Assembly (NCBI GenBank): GCA_021234155.1
Contig: JAJEKV010000001.1
Span: forward strand, 27,483,768 to 27,547,767
Origin: Isoetes taiwanensis
Taxonomy: Eukaryota; Streptophyta; Lycopodiopsida; Isoetales; Isoetaceae
Direction: 5' to 3'
DNA: 64,000 nt
The notes under the pieces are model-generated. The model made no database searches and was not told where the DNA came from. It saw nothing but the letters and a program-made list of their open reading frames with translations. Both the position numbers and the translations under genes were made by a program. Of this stretch, positions 19,563 through 31,906 are shown piece after piece (the stretch's first letter is position 1; every line of letters begins with the position of its first letter).

Positions 19563-20455
19563 TCATTCCATTCCCATTTTTTTTCGGAACCCGGTTAATT
19601 TACATAAAAAGTAGCACCCCGACCCGAAAACTATCCTTAATTCGAATTTTTGAATAAAACTCTGAATCCGAAACTGTCTTTGCGGTTTTCCCGTGTTCGC
19701 GAAGTCGAGAACAAAAACAATGCAAGCTGAAACAAAGGAAATTCATTAAAGTTTGAAACCAAAGATGTAGTTGAAAAAAGAATTTTTATTAATAAATTGA
19801 ACAGATACAATGTATTTTACATGGACGCAGAGACCATGGCGGTCTTCTTTGTCACTCTGATTACATCATCTTGGTAGGTGGTCCACCTTAGGGGATTAAC
19901 TTGTGGCGCTTCTTCATGCCGCCTCTGTAAGCCTTGGGGGCAACTTGAAGAGTGTGGAATGCCTCACGTGGAGGTGCCTCTGGAGCTATCGGCCGACCTG
20001 TCCACCCGACTTCTCCACTTTCGCCTCCATGACCTTTCATCGAATATGCTCCTTCCCCAACCTCTGTGGATGTTATGCAATGCTTGCAATATGCCTTGAG
20101 CTTCTGGACTTTCTCTTTGTTCTTAGCACATTTCTTTATCCCGGGGTGTAGCGAGCAACCTCTGAATTAGCGAGCAACCTTGTCCCAAAGGCCGGGCAAG
20201 AGTGTAGCGTGGACCGGGATCTGTGCGGAACGGTATTTCTTGGCCTTGAGCTGGATGCATTATCGCTGGGCGGTCTGTGATGCCCGGCGGGATGCGTCTT
20301 TGGTGTCGGATCTGTGCCTAAACCACCGGAGCAAGGAGAGTATGATTAACAATTACGGTGCCATTAGTCAAAACGAAGAAAAGAATGTTGAAATCAAATT
20401 ACAACGGAGAACATTCATTCCATACAACCGCATCCAATGGCGTGGGAAGTAGTGT

Positions 20456-20708
20456 CTTTCTCGACTCAGCGAGTCGAAAAGGCCCATAAAAGTCAAAGTA
20501 CAACCATTCTCATTAGAATATGGTTGCATCCAATCACACGGAAAGCATACAAATGCTTTTGTCAACGAGACAATCAAGCATGCCTTTCTCGACTCGCGAG
20601 TCGAGAAAGGCCTGAAAAACCCAATGTACAAGCATTATCATAATAGATTGTACAAGCATTTCATCAACACGACAAGCATGCCTTTCTCGACTTCGTGAGT
20701 CGAAAAGG
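20456..20708. repeat. Three E2 palindromes downstream of the phosphatase gene
   Basis: Copies at 20456-20479, 20583-20610 (a perfect 28-bp palindrome with core TCTCGACTCGCGAGTCGAGA) and 20681-20708 (imperfect), spaced about 100-125 bp. They lie beyond the phosphatase stop, toward the left TIR. Confidence 0.93.
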
Positions 20709-20810
20709 CATCAAAACTCAATATACAAGTATATTCATTACAAAATGGTCAATACATGTGTTCACGTTCGATTACAATATTCACACAATTTGACTATCTG
20801 AAAGCAGGGG

Positions 20811-21651
20811 TCACTCTTCTTGTTCACCAAAGTATTTGTCGTCCATAGCTTTCATGATCGGCTTGCTCTCTGGATCGGGTTCCGTGAGGCTCGGATAGTT
20901 CGTAAGCACATCGGCGACAAGAATGGCGAAGAGGGATTCCGCCAAGACAGGACAGAGTCCGAAGGACAACCACCTATCCGTCTCATATTCTTCAGGTCGA
21001 TATGGCTTAGCAATGATTGTATTTTGCGCGTTATGATAGCACTTGTAGGCGGAGTCGTCTATGATCAGCGTGTTGTGTTTGCCATAGTCCTGGAATTGCT
21101 CATAAACCATGTCCAGCCTTTTCACCATTATAGGCTTCCCCTTTGTGATGGCTGGATCGAGGTCCTTCACATGCTCGACCCTTTCGTTTCCCCAAACGAA
21201 CTTGAACTTCAAAACTGAAATGCCGATAACACCAAGAACATTGACAATATTTTTCTTTGCCATACAAGACCATATGCCCACTTCGAATCCCCGTGCCAGG
21301 CACCAGTCAATAATTTCCTTAGCTCTAGGCCTCGGATACACTATTTTATGCTCTGTTTTCATTGGGATCTGCGAGGTGTTAATCTCGGGGACGTCTTTGT
21401 CGTGGTATACTGCAGCTAATACTCCATTGACGTCAAATATTACAAGCTTGGTGGGACCAGCTGGATCCCAGTTGGAGTTTGGCTCTGACCATATTTCCGG
21501 TTCATCGGGATCCAAATGCGGGATCATTATCTTTTCGAGTTCTTTAAATTTTAAAGTGGCGGTGTCTTGCTCTGGATTTTCATTCTCATTCTCCTCGCGA
21601 CGTGAACCGCTGCCCAATGACAATGATCCGGAGTCGTTGAGCTGGAATTCC
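20811..21651 (-). CDS. FCP1/NIF-like HAD-family phosphatase domain protein (E2 cargo)
   Basis: Coding is clear from an acceptor at 21652 (TTTCAG) to TGA at 20811, about 280 residues. Motif I is VIFDVNGVLA, so the nucleophilic Asp is present but the second position is Asn-Gly. From memory, this D-x-N-G form occurs in plant FCP1-like proteins. Further motifs are RPRAKEIIDWC, GIWSCM, a Lys-containing KPIMVKRLD segment, and LIIDDSAYKC (C-terminal acidic motif). The usual role is Ser/Thr dephosphorylation, but catalysis with Asn at that position is uncertain. An upstream acidic exon (MEANKDDEDEGDKADGDED, near 21900) ends at a GTGAGT donor at 21790. The 139-bp intron 21652-21790 holds two palindromes, but the junction is out of phase by one base. 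The N-terminus is therefore unresolved. Confidence 0.78.
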
Positions 21652-21685
21652 CTGAAATGATGACATCTGTCAGAAAGGAAACGAG

Positions 21686-21764
21686 TTTTCTCGACTCGCG
21701 AGTCGAGAATGAAAAGAAAAGGTATTGAAAGGAACGAGTTTTTCTCGACTCGCGAGTCGAGAAA
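21686..21764. repeat. Two E2 palindromes in the phosphatase 5' intron
   Basis: Copies at 21686-21709 and 21741-21764, both with perfect core TCTCGACTCGCGAGTCGAGA, inside the predicted intron 21652-21790. Confidence 0.93.
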
Positions 21765-21979
21765 CACCGATAGAACAAAAGTAAACTCACCTCAATCTCG
21801 GGTTTTCAATAATGTTTTAGCAACATTCGGTCCAAACCTTCGACATCCTCGTCTCCGTCGGCTTTGTCTCCCTCGTCCTCGTCGTCTTTATTTGCTTCCA
21901 TTTGTCTTCCTCCCCTTGAAATGCTCATGAAGCGGATCCGGTATGATGAATGGTTTCAACCATGTCCTTATTTCCAACC

Positions 21980-24900
21980 ACGGATATAGGTTTCATTCCA
22001 AACAAAGCATAGCCCCCGAGAGAAACAGGCCATTCATGTACCACTTTCGCATACAATTTGATCTTCCTCGACCAAGCTGGTTGTTATGAAGTACTTGATA
22101 ACTCTTGGCGGATAGGAATTCTATGTATAGGACCCGGTCGCACCATCTTTGCTTTGACCTTGTCCATCGATGGAACATCCTCCATAAACCTGCCCCCCTT
22201 CCGGGGTTCCATCTCGCTCTTGAGAGATCATGAACTTGTCGAGATAATGATGCTCGCTAGACCACCACTTATCCGTGTCGACCGCCGATCTTGAAATCAA
22301 AACCAAAACTATGTTGGCAAAGCTTGGTGCCTTCGGCAAGCCAAGTCTGCACTCATGATCAAGTTAGTATATGGAGTGCATGATCTTGTTGGTGAAGTTA
22401 ATATCGGTTGCCCATTGGGAGACAACCGGTTGTTTGATTGCCCGGCATGCAAAAGACAAAGAAACCGAAAGTATCCAGTCGGTCATGTCGGTTTCGTCTT
22501 GTACCACCGCTCTATGTCGGCTTTGTCATAAAAAGGGTGGGGTCTTCGATCATATTGATGGCAAATAGTGCCACGGGTCAGTGTGCGCCTCGCACCACCA
22601 AATCCCTTGTGTCCCAAAGTAACCCGAGAAATGGGGGGAGCTATTATGCGCCTTAAATGGGACCACCCGAATCAAGCTTCCTTTTGAAATTGCCATAGCA
22701 CGTTCGGGGAAAGGAAGGGTTTTAACGATGCGCTTCAACTTGGTGTTGATGTAGGGTTGACATAGGCGGTTCAATTCCTTCATGTCTTCCTCATCAAGGG
22801 CAGCCTTTTCCTTGTAATAATCAAAATCATGGTATTCATTAGATGCAGCGTTGCGAGAACTCCCGTGATGCCTTCTTCTAACGCATTTGTCCGCTTTAGG
22901 GGCGTGGCATAATCCTTTAGTCCCCGCAATTTAGAACTCCCGGTCTTCCTTAGCGGGATTGTTCCCTCAAAGATTTTGCCTTGTAGGTCAAGCGTTTCTT
23001 TGTCCGTGAGGCCCTATATCCTCTTCATGAACTGCTTGTCAAACAACTTGGGGTCCGGCCTGCTTGAAATTCTCCATTCTTTGTCCTTCACTTGCCTCTT
23101 GTCCATTGAGCCCATATGTCGGTCCATTTCTCCCCGGGCCGCCTCGATTGCTAAGAATGAGGTCATATTGGTCCGAGAGACTCCCTGCCTTTCCTTGGTG
23201 TTCTCTTCTTCTTCTCCTCTTCTTCCTCTCCCTCCTCATCTTCCTGTCCCTCCAGCAGAACATATCTGCATAGTTTCTCAAAGGTCTTCCACTTATCCAG
23301 GGAGCCACGTTTTCCTTTAGGGCCGAGGACAACCCAATGCTTTCCACTTTGTTGCCTGGCGTGTATGATTTGGTCGATAAGGGCTGCATTCGCATTAATG
23401 TACCAATGTCAGAGCATGAAAGTATCTACAAACACCCGGAATAAACAGTAAATAGTAGCCCCGGGTTTTCTCGACTCGCGAGTCGAGAAAGTCCCTTGAA
23501 TGTCTAATTTTCTTTTACTTCTCTGGGTTTTCTCGACTCGCGAGTCGAGAAAGCTCTGCATCCTTTGATTTTCTGTGTTACCCTGGCTTTCTCGACTCGC
23601 GAGTCGAGAAACCCCAGTGATAATCGGCAAATGTTAGGATGGCAGGGCTTTCTCGACTCGCGAGTCGAGAAAGTCCCTTGAATGTCTAATTTTCTTTTAC
23701 TGGCTAAGGGTTTTCTCGACTCGCGAGTCGAGAAAGCTCCGCATCCTTTGATTTTCTGTGTTACTCCTGGCTTTCTCGACTCGCGAGTCGAGAAACCCCA
23801 GTGATAATCGGCAAATGTTAGGATGGCAGGGGCTTTCGACTCGCGAAATGAAATGGAAAGATTCAGAGAGTTATTTACCTTACGTAGCTGGCACTCGCTG
23901 CTATTGTGTTCTGGCAGTGGCTAATGCTGGCCAGTTCGGTTGCTGGCGTCTCCGCCGAAAGAACTCTGCACTCTCGCTTGGCATATCTATCCTTGATCCT
24001 TTGCGGCACCTCCTTCTCCGTCTGCAATACTTGAGCCGCCCTCACTGAATGCTGACCGTCTACAACCCAGAACCGGACTTCTTTTCCTTGGATCTTCCTC
24101 GGACTTCCGGTGAACAACTCACTGTCGATGCGCTAAAAGGTATGACATCCGCGGGCATTGGATCTCGCAACGGGATGTCGCACCATCGGGTTGAGAATCT
24201 CCGGCATGTGTCTTTGGATTAAATTCCACGTGGTTGAACAAGGCGGCATCTCCCGTGCAAACCTTCACCGTCTAATGTCCAAAGAACGGCTTGTGTGATA
24301 TTCCCAACGGATATCTTGAGCTAGGCGCTCCATTTTCTGTGCCCCTCTCTGTGAAATCCTGATCTGATCATCTGGATCGAGGTTTGGGGACTCGACCATA
24401 TCTTCGTCTCCTTCGTCATCTGATTCCTCCCGTGTGGTGTCATCATCCCCATCTTTGTTTTTTGGTGGACTTTTTTGTGTATGAACCACAACTTCATTCC
24501 CCACTGTAGAGTGTTGTAGAGTCTTCAGCACAGTAGAAGTGAAGCTCCCCGTATTGAACAGTTTTTCCCCGACTCACGGAAATCTCCATACCAAGCTCCA
24601 CGGATGTTAGGGTTCCGGCCTCCTTCATCCCTTCGGATCCTTCCACCCGAGGTTCTCGACAATTTAAAGGCGCCGGCCTTTTTCGATGCCCTTAGCCTTG
24701 CTCATGGAAGAGTGAGAATAATTTGAAACTGCTAATTTTTTGGTGCGATAGAACTTACTCTTCCGGTCCCTCGACATGTAGTGTTAAATGCTTGAATCCG
24801 GCGCGCCAAAGGCGGAGAGCACAACACCGATTTTCTTGTACTTGTCTCCTGAGCTCTTCTTGTCCCTTTGGTGTAGAAACAGATCTTTCTCCTTCCCACT

Positions 24901-25026
24901 TGTCAATACCTCGACATACCACCAAGAATGCGCATTTGTTTCAAGAAGCTCATCTCCAAATCCCTCGATGGCCGAAGAATGGAGTTGACGGTGATCACCC
25001 GGTGAGTCCGAGGTGAATCTTTGCAA
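21980..25026 (-). pseudogene. ParB-like 'DGQH' gene of E2 (multi-exon, interrupted)
   Basis: Minus-strand coding fragments form one degraded gene. Near 24020-24117: ELFTGSPRKIQGKEVRFW then VVDGQHSVRAAQVL, the DGQH signature of ParB/DGQHR-type folds. A donor at 23878 (GTAAAT) and an acceptor near 23387 (AATGCAG) bracket an intron of about 490 bp. The next exon reads ALIDQIIHARQQSGKHWVV...LDKWKTFEKLCRYVLLEGQ, then a Glu run and FLAIEAARGEMDRHM, with TAG near 22996. Later fragments include LNRLCQPYINTKLKRIVKTL and EAHTDPWHYLP (about 22560-22780). Upstream fragments near 24265-25026 are less certain. ParB-like proteins bind DNA or nucleotides; the role here is unknown. Confidence 0.5.
23465..23830. 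repeat. Tandem duplication of about 183 bp carrying three palindromes per unit
   Basis: Units 23465-23647 and 23648-23830 are almost identical. Each has palindromes separated by the same spacers (TCCCTTGAATGTCTAATTTT and GCATCCTTTGATTTTCTGTG). Palindromes start at 23467, 23528, 23588, 23649, 23712 and 23772; a half copy follows at 23832. All lie within the predicted intron 23387-23878. Confidence 0.93.
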
Positions 25027-25039
25027 GAAGAAAGGATGG

Positions 25040-26060
25040 ATCGGTTAAGGTATTCCGACAAAAGAAAAACCTCGAGCTCACACCCGGGTGTTTGTCTTCT
25101 TCTTCTTCTTTAGCCATTTGGTAGAAGCATCCCCTCCGGCCCTCGCTTCTTGGGCCGTCATGTCTATATGCCCTCTCATCCTCTTAGCACCCCTCTGTAA
25201 ATTAAGTTTCCTCCGCGGGTTGTGAGTTTTAGGACTGCATGTAAAAAGATCGGGCGTGTTCTTTAGTTTGAACTTAAGGACATGCAATCATTTATGAAAA
25301 GAAGCGGGCTAAAGAAGTGCAAAGCCGCGGTTAGGCTTTAGCCCGCCCAAACACTATTTGAAATTTAATCACATCAAGGGACTAAGTGGCGGAGCGTAGT
25401 TTATCTTCCCCTGCGGCATTGGGGACCTCGACTTGAGGGGAGCATCGACCGTTAGCGACTTCGGAATGGCGCCCGCTGACGCGGTAAGCCGCTAACGGCG
25501 CCTTGCATATGTGTTTTCCCCGACCGCCCCTATTGCAAGCGATTGATTTGATCGATGAGCACGGAGCTAAGGTAGGAAGCGGGAGAGGAGCTGCGGACAC
25601 GGGAACTCTACACTGCGGCGCCATGGAGCGGGGATACGCTGAGAATCGCAGCGATGATACAAGTATTAGATCTAAATACACTCTTGAAGAGACCGACGGA
25701 AGAAGCAAAGACTCTAGGTGAGGCTGCGGGGATCCGTGATCTGATGGCCCAAGGAATTACTAGCGTGAAGAGGTGAGTTTGAGAGATGCCTATGTTATTT
25801 AAACTTGTAGAACATGCCGTATGTGTTTAAATAATGGAACTGGCCGATAAGCTCGGCCAGTTCATTGTTTCTTTGTCGAGCATTTTTCAACTTCGATAGA
25901 TGATTTACTCTCTGGGGTTGAGAGATGCTCGGCAAGGAAACAATGGATCGAGGTAAAAACGATTTAAAATTTTAGGTGTGTTTTTCATGGACTGCTTACT
26001 TGGAATGTTGTACATAGATCGGGCTAGGACTAAGGCCGGGGAGATGCGGTTCAAATGCAT
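25040..26060. other. E2 central spacer
   Basis: Between the ParB-like gene and the hairpin array. Short frames at 25078-25287 (minus) and 25503-25721 (plus) show no recognisable domain. It may hold divergent promoters or a first exon. Confidence 0.4.
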
Positions 26061-26069
26061 CCTCTTGTA

Positions 26070-27445
26070 GTTAGTCGGAGGGGCCTCCACCCTGTCCGAA
26101 CCACTCCTCTTCGCAATATTCGAGGAAGATGGTTCGAAGGAGAGTGGCTCAGACAGGCTAGAGGCACTTGGGACTAAAAACAGGAGAATAGAAAGTGCAG
26201 TACTTGTAGAGAATGCAAGCCTTGGCTTCCTCTCTGTGGTTTCCCTGTGGTTAGTTGTAGAGGCCTCCACCCAGTCCGAGCCCCTCCCCTTCGCAATATT
26301 CGACGAAGATGGTTCGAAGGAGAGTGACTCTGACTGGGTCGAGGCCACTGCTACCAGACACAGGAGAATTGGCTGGCTAAGGGATTCTCGACTTGCGAGT
26401 CGAGAATGCTTGGCTTCCTGTCTACATTCTCGACTCGCAAGTCGAGAATGCCTTGGCCATCCAGAACTCCGGTTAGTACACATGGAGTGCCGGTTGGGTA
26501 AGGCATTCCCGACTCGCGAGCCGAGAATGCATACAGCAAGCTCTGTGGTTTCCCTGTGGTTAGTTGTAGAGGCCTCCACCCAATCAGAGCCCATCCCCTT
26601 CGCAATATTCGACGAAGAAGGTTCGAAGGAGACGGTCTTTGATTGGGTAGAGGCCATGCGACTCCCACACAGAGAGAATTGTTGCTAAGAGTTGGCTGCA
26701 CAGGCGGTCAAAAACACTTCCCTTTGCAATGTCCGAGGAAGATAGAAGGAGAGTGTTTAAGATCGGTCATGCAGCCAGCTCTAGAGTGCACTAGAGCCTG
26801 CGTTTTCTCGACTCACGCAGTCGAGAAGCAGCCCGGCAACTTTCTGTGGTTAGTCGCCGAGGCCTCCACCCAATCGAGAGCCCATCCCCTTCAATATTCG
26901 GCCGAAGATGGTTCAAGGAGACGGTCTTTGATTGGGTAGAGGCCACTGCGACCACACACACGAGAATTGGGTTGCTAAGAGTTGGCCTCCAGACAGTCAA
27001 AACCACTTCCCTTAGCAATGTCCGAGGAAGATAGAAGGAGAGTGGTTGAGGCTGCTCACAGCCAGCTCTAGAGTCCACTAGAGCCTGCGTTTTCTCGACT
27101 CACGAGTCGAGAAAGCGGCCAGCACCTCTGTGGTTAGTCGCCGAGGCCTCCACCCAGTCGGAGCCAGTCCTCTTCGCAATATTCGATGAGCATGGTTCGA
27201 AGGAGAGTGGCTCAGACTGGGTGGAGGCACCCCTACTTGTGCACAAAGGGCCATTGGCGGAATCACATTCTCGACTCACGAAGTGAGAAGGCTGCGTAGG
27301 GTTCTAAAGAATGTGAAGACATTGGGTAGGCAGTGCAATCCCGAATCGCGAAGTCGAGAATCCCTCAACACATAGCAGTCCGAGTGTACACTCCCTCTTC
27401 TCGCCTAGCGAAGTCGAGAAGTTCTCGACTTCGCGAGTCGAAAAA
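26070..27445. repeat. E2 hairpin array
   Basis: Five copies of an imperfect palindrome of about 90 bp, from GAGGCCTCCACCCAGTC through TTCGCAATATTCG to GACTGGGTNGAGGC, start near 26080, 26265, 26570, 26860 and 27143. Between them lie two copies of a second hairpin (CACTTCCCTT...AAGGAGAGTG, near 26725 and 27002). Short palindromes related to TCTCGACTCGCGAGTCGAGA lie at 26384, 26425, 26503, 26802, 27090, 27277, 27337, 27398 and 27422. The open frames across this stretch are translations of the repeats. Confidence 0.88.
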
Positions 27446-29240
27446 AGGCTGTACTTCTGGGATTTGTTGGCAAGTGAAGTATTCTCAACTCTCCACTCCC
27501 TTCTCGCATGTCTCCTGCAGGTGGATTTCTTTGTGAGTTAGAAATGGAGATTACGTGAAGCAATTCCTATTACGAGTTCTTCTTTGGGAGAAAGACATTC
27601 CTAGTTATTTTTACGTTTAATGCTCGCAATATCTTACTTCCTAACACCCGGTCTCGATGATTTCTATCTCGGTTGCTTGCTACTACTCTAACCACTATTC
27701 TCACTTGTGCCTGTACAATGTATTCAATTCAACCACAAGCAAGAAAAAGATAACAAAAAGCGAGAAAACAATACAAAGATTAATGAGATTAATGAGAAAA
27801 AGAGAGAATAGTGGAGAAAAATCTGAGAACAAACGTGGAGAACAAGATCTGAGAAAAAATGAGATTAAAAAAAGGGTATGATATTACAAAAACATACACG
27901 GAAGATTTCTTTGGATGAGGAGGAGGCTTCGAGTTAAGCTTCCATGTGGGTATAGTCGTTGACAAAGCGTGAATAAGGATTTGTCGGGATGTAAATTGTA
28001 TCGAGGGGATTAATAAGAGCCTCTAACAAATGAATATAAGTAAAAATGCACTAAAGGACTTACGAGAAAAACTAAAAAGCAAAGACTAAAAGGGCCTCAC
28101 TTTCTTCTCGGTAGTGGTAACGCCTCGGCGAACAATGAATCTGCGCGAGAACTTCGGCGCTGGAAGCGTCCTGATCCGTCGACCAAGCTGCTGTCATAAG
28201 ATGGCGCTGGAATCGCTCGGTTCGATCGATCGCCTGATCGGTAAAGCGGGCGCCTAAGGAAACAGGGGAGGAAGAGTGATCAGAGAAAACAGGGGAGGAA
28301 GAATGGTCGGGGGGAGAGGAAGAGGGTGCAGTTAATTCTGGCTGCACCCTCGAACCTCGTAAAAGTGCAATAATAAAAACCATTGTCACGTGTGGGCCAT
28401 GCCCTCCATGACGTGGCGATGGATTCTTGGCGATAGCCCGGGTTTCACCTCTCAAGAGGCGTGGCCATGACAAAATATGAAAGGGTAGGTTATATGTTTA
28501 TATATGTTATCTTATGTATTTAATAAGGTTTCAATGGTTGTATTTAATATGGTTTCAATGGTTGTATTTAATATGGTTTCAATGGTTACAATGTTTACAT
28601 ATGGTTTAGAATGAGTGTGGTTGTATGCTTTAATATGGTTATATGATTTTAGTTAATATGGTTGTATGATTTTAGTTAATATGGTTGTATGATTTAATAT
28701 GATTATATTTAATATGTTTGTATGGTTTTATATGGTTCATATGGTCATATTTGTGGTGTTTGGGGCTATATGGTTTTAATGTGAGCTTTTTCATTCAGGG
28801 AGCATGTGAGATGAGTAAAATGGAGCCAGGGAATTCCAAAGGAGGCCATTGCCCTAGGCTCCAATGGAGGAAGATGGGTTGCCTTTTGTTGCACCCTTGC
28901 AACTGCATCGGTATTTTGCAGAGGGCATAATAAGCTGCAGGTTGATCCATTTGATAGTGTGAATGATGAGAGGTCGGGGAGATGAACATCTTGGAGTTGG
29001 CATTGTGAAGCTTCTTATCGAAGTTGATACTATCATGTCGGGGAAGCTCTAGTGATTGCATTGTGTGCTCGGGGTCTTTGGAGTCCCAAGCTCGGTTGAG
29101 ATGGCCAATTAGATTTATTACACACAAGAATGGTGATACTCTAGAATGCCCCATTGAACTACACACCCCCAAGGCCCACCCAAGGCCATGTGGAAGATTT
29201 GGTGGTCGATGAGCATCCTTTGATCACAAGGAAGAGACGC
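27446..29240. other. E2 spacer before the transposase-like gene
   Basis: Mixed composition. A minus-strand frame at 28072-28473 is unrecognised and proline/serine-rich. No gene can be supported, though promoter or early exons of the downstream gene may be here. Confidence 0.4.
28495..28760. repeat. AT-rich minisatellite (TTTAATATGGTT units)
   Basis: Repeated blocks such as AATATGGTTTCAATGGTTG and TTTTAGTTAATATGGTTG in several variants. Confidence 0.85.
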
Positions 29241-31735
29241 TATGTCTTTCATAAAAGGCAGACCAAAGGTGCCCAAGAGGCCTAGAAGTGACAAATATTT
29301 AGAAAGGATGGAAAGTATGGCACCAACCAAAGAAAACACGGAGGCAATTAGGGGACAAGAGTGTTGCAACCTAGATTGCCTGAAAGGCATTACAATGTGG
29401 ATGACCTCGTGCGAGATAAGGTCCCAATACATTGGACAGACTTCAAAAAGATAGGATTAATTTCATTTACTCCTTGTGTAGGAATTCCAGCTATGATGAA
29501 AACACAGGACCGGTACCGCTATATCAATTGAGGGGAATGAAGGTATGTATGAGAGCATTGAGATGGATTCTTGGGGTGAGCAAGTCTTCATTTTACGAAT
29601 CTTGGGGAGCAGGTTAGAAAAGGGCACACTTTGTTCCAACATGGTAATGCACTCACTTTGAAACCTAGAGCAAATACTCTAAAGGCCATTGCAGTCTTGA
29701 GAGCTTTGTGAGATACATGTCTCAATCTATGCCCCACAAGTCGAAGGTGAGCGAGCACGGTTGTGCGAGTGGTGCAAAAGTGTTGCCACAACACTATATC
29801 CAAAAGGAGTGCCTTAAGGAGGTCAACTCCATCCTAGAAACTACTTGGAGGTAGGCCTCTTTCTCAATCACATTTCAGCAAGTTATGGAGCACTCACTTC
29901 TGGACGTGAGTGTCCTACAACACATGCCATTCTCAAAGTGCAACACTTGCATTCAACTCAAGGATACACTTGCATCAACTGCAATAGAGAAAGAAAGAAT
30001 GGCAATTAGGGAGCAATTTGCAGATCACCAAAGGGACCAAATATCATGTAGACAGCGGTTGTATTGGCGATGGAGAACATTTTCCGAGATGCAAATGGAC
30101 AAATTTTTGTGTATAATTCATGATAAGATGGACCAACACAAGACTTTCTTGCCAAAGCTAGATCCTTTACCCAAAGCGTTGTCAAAACGCTTTTCGGATG
30201 AAAGTAAGTCCGGCGGGTGTATTAACACATGGTCATGGAACCGGAACATATGGTCATTTTGTGCTTGATCTATGGAGAGATGATCCAAACTTCCATGTGA
30301 GCTCTATTTTCAAGTGCCCGAGAACACTAGAGAAAGGATCGATAGAAGGAGGAGGTATTCCCCTTCAAAGACCCATTTTGAGGCTTTGATGGATGATCAA
30401 CCGCTTTGTTACCAAAGGCGGATAAAAAGCTCACATCCAAGGTGTCTAGTGAATCAAGGAGGACTTGGGATGATTTCCCCTTACTTGAGAAATCACCACC
30501 GAGGAGCTATGTGTTCGATTTGGACAACCTGTTGGAAAGAAAACAAGAATAGATGGATGTTTGGGGCAATGTCATACTTGGATGCAGTGGGGGAGTATTC
30601 AAAGTTGTGAAAGTGGGATTCATGATGGTTGGGCATACGCATGATGATATAGATGGATTCTTTGGAACTTTCTCCACCAAGCTCAAGAGAGAAAACGTGA
30701 CCACTCTCCCCGAACTAATGGATGTGTTTGAGAGCTGCATTGACCCCAACCCAATGGCTTTCTTGATGGATGAGGTTGCAGATTGGAAATCATTTGTAGA
30801 AGGATACTTGCTAGATGGCAAGGACCGGTTAATGAGGACACACAAAGCCACTTCAATTCAAGTTTTGGGTTAGGGATGGAATACCAATCATGCAATATAA
30901 GTGGAGACCAGGTGACAAGTTGTGGATGCCTGTACAAGGTATCGAGTTGTGGCAAAGGGGTGTCTTCTTTGGTGAAGTTCTCATTCCTAAAGGGCAGCCA
31001 AAACCACTACCTCCCTTCAAGGCAGTCAAAGACTCTAGCCAACCGGGTGAAGGGCATCAAGGATTACATAACGACCGGATGATGTTCAAAATGGAAAGCA
31101 CACCTCCACTCTTAAGAAAAATCAAATGGACTCCCTAATCAAGTCTTGGGGAGAAAGTTGTGACATGCTTAGAAACCCGAATGACCATGTGGGAGGGAGC
31201 TAAGAGACGGGTTCTTGTCGAGTCAAGATGGGAGGGTTCTCAAGGTGCAAGCACGTCTAAGAATGCTCACTTGGGTCCCAACAAGGGTTCCAAGTGGTTT
31301 GTGGGAAGTAAGGCCTCAAAGCCGAAGTGGTTTGATCTTCCTGAGTGGGATCCCTTTGAGGACATCAAGGAAGGATACTTTGTGCTAGTAAGGCCTGATG
31401 ATGAGGACTGTCCAATATGGTTAGGGGTGGCACTCTCTGATGTGACCACCACTATGCCTGATGGAGAGGAGTTGCGTCCTGGATTCCAAATTCAATATTG
31501 GGAGCCCATTGGGAGGCACAAGAAGGCCAACTTGAAGGAGCAATACACTGACTGCTGGGAGAAGAAGTGGAGGGCAAATTATGCTGACCCTCAAAGGAGG
31601 GAATTGGTGGAGTGTGTGGTATGGTCATATCCAAGTTCTCACATTGCAAAAGACAACACACACAAGATCCCAAGAAAGAAGATGGACAAGGCCATGAGCA
31701 ACCTCCATGCTATATCATTGTATGAGGGTGCATAA
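29240..31735 (+). pseudogene. DUF7869-type transposase-like gene (frameshifted)
   Basis: Fragments in order match a family I recall from mosses, lycophytes, oomycetes and algae. A Cys pair and basic segment come first (ECCNLDCLKG, about 29360). RGMKVCMRALRWILGVS follows near 29535, then SKCNTCIQLKD near 29935 and IIHDKMDQHKTFLPKL near 30115. HGHGTGTYGHFVLDLW (about 30223), CWKENKNRW (about 30535) and VGFMMVGHTHDDIDGFFG (about 30615) complete the core. A C-terminal half runs DPFEDIKEGYFVLVRP...W (31340-31735). At least three frame changes and an in-frame TAA at 31136 interrupt it. The K-M-D-Q-H-K-T and G-H-T-H-D-D-I-D motifs are the family hallmarks. Transposase function is inferred from association with TIRs. 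Confidence 0.75.
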
Positions 31736-31906
31736 TATTGAGAAGTTTGAAAACTTTCTCAACTAGTGGTTTGTAAAATTTATGAGGAAAACAAGTAACC
31801 CAATTCTATGTGTGTCATGTGTAATTCTATTCAAGCAATCAATTCAGAAATTTCTTTTATGGTGTGTGAGTCCCATTTTCAGTCCGAGTCCCAAAACCCA
31901 AGATTT

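Noticed and set aside
23467-23795. Regularly spaced identical palindromes resembling a CRISPR array
   Set aside because: The spacers repeat between units, the locus is eukaryotic, no cas genes are present, and the same palindrome is scattered over 7 kb.
25905-26688. Frames on both strands with repeated SFEPSSSNIAK or similar blocks
   Set aside because: These are translations of the tandem hairpin array; repeated peptides follow DNA repeat units and both strands are equally open.
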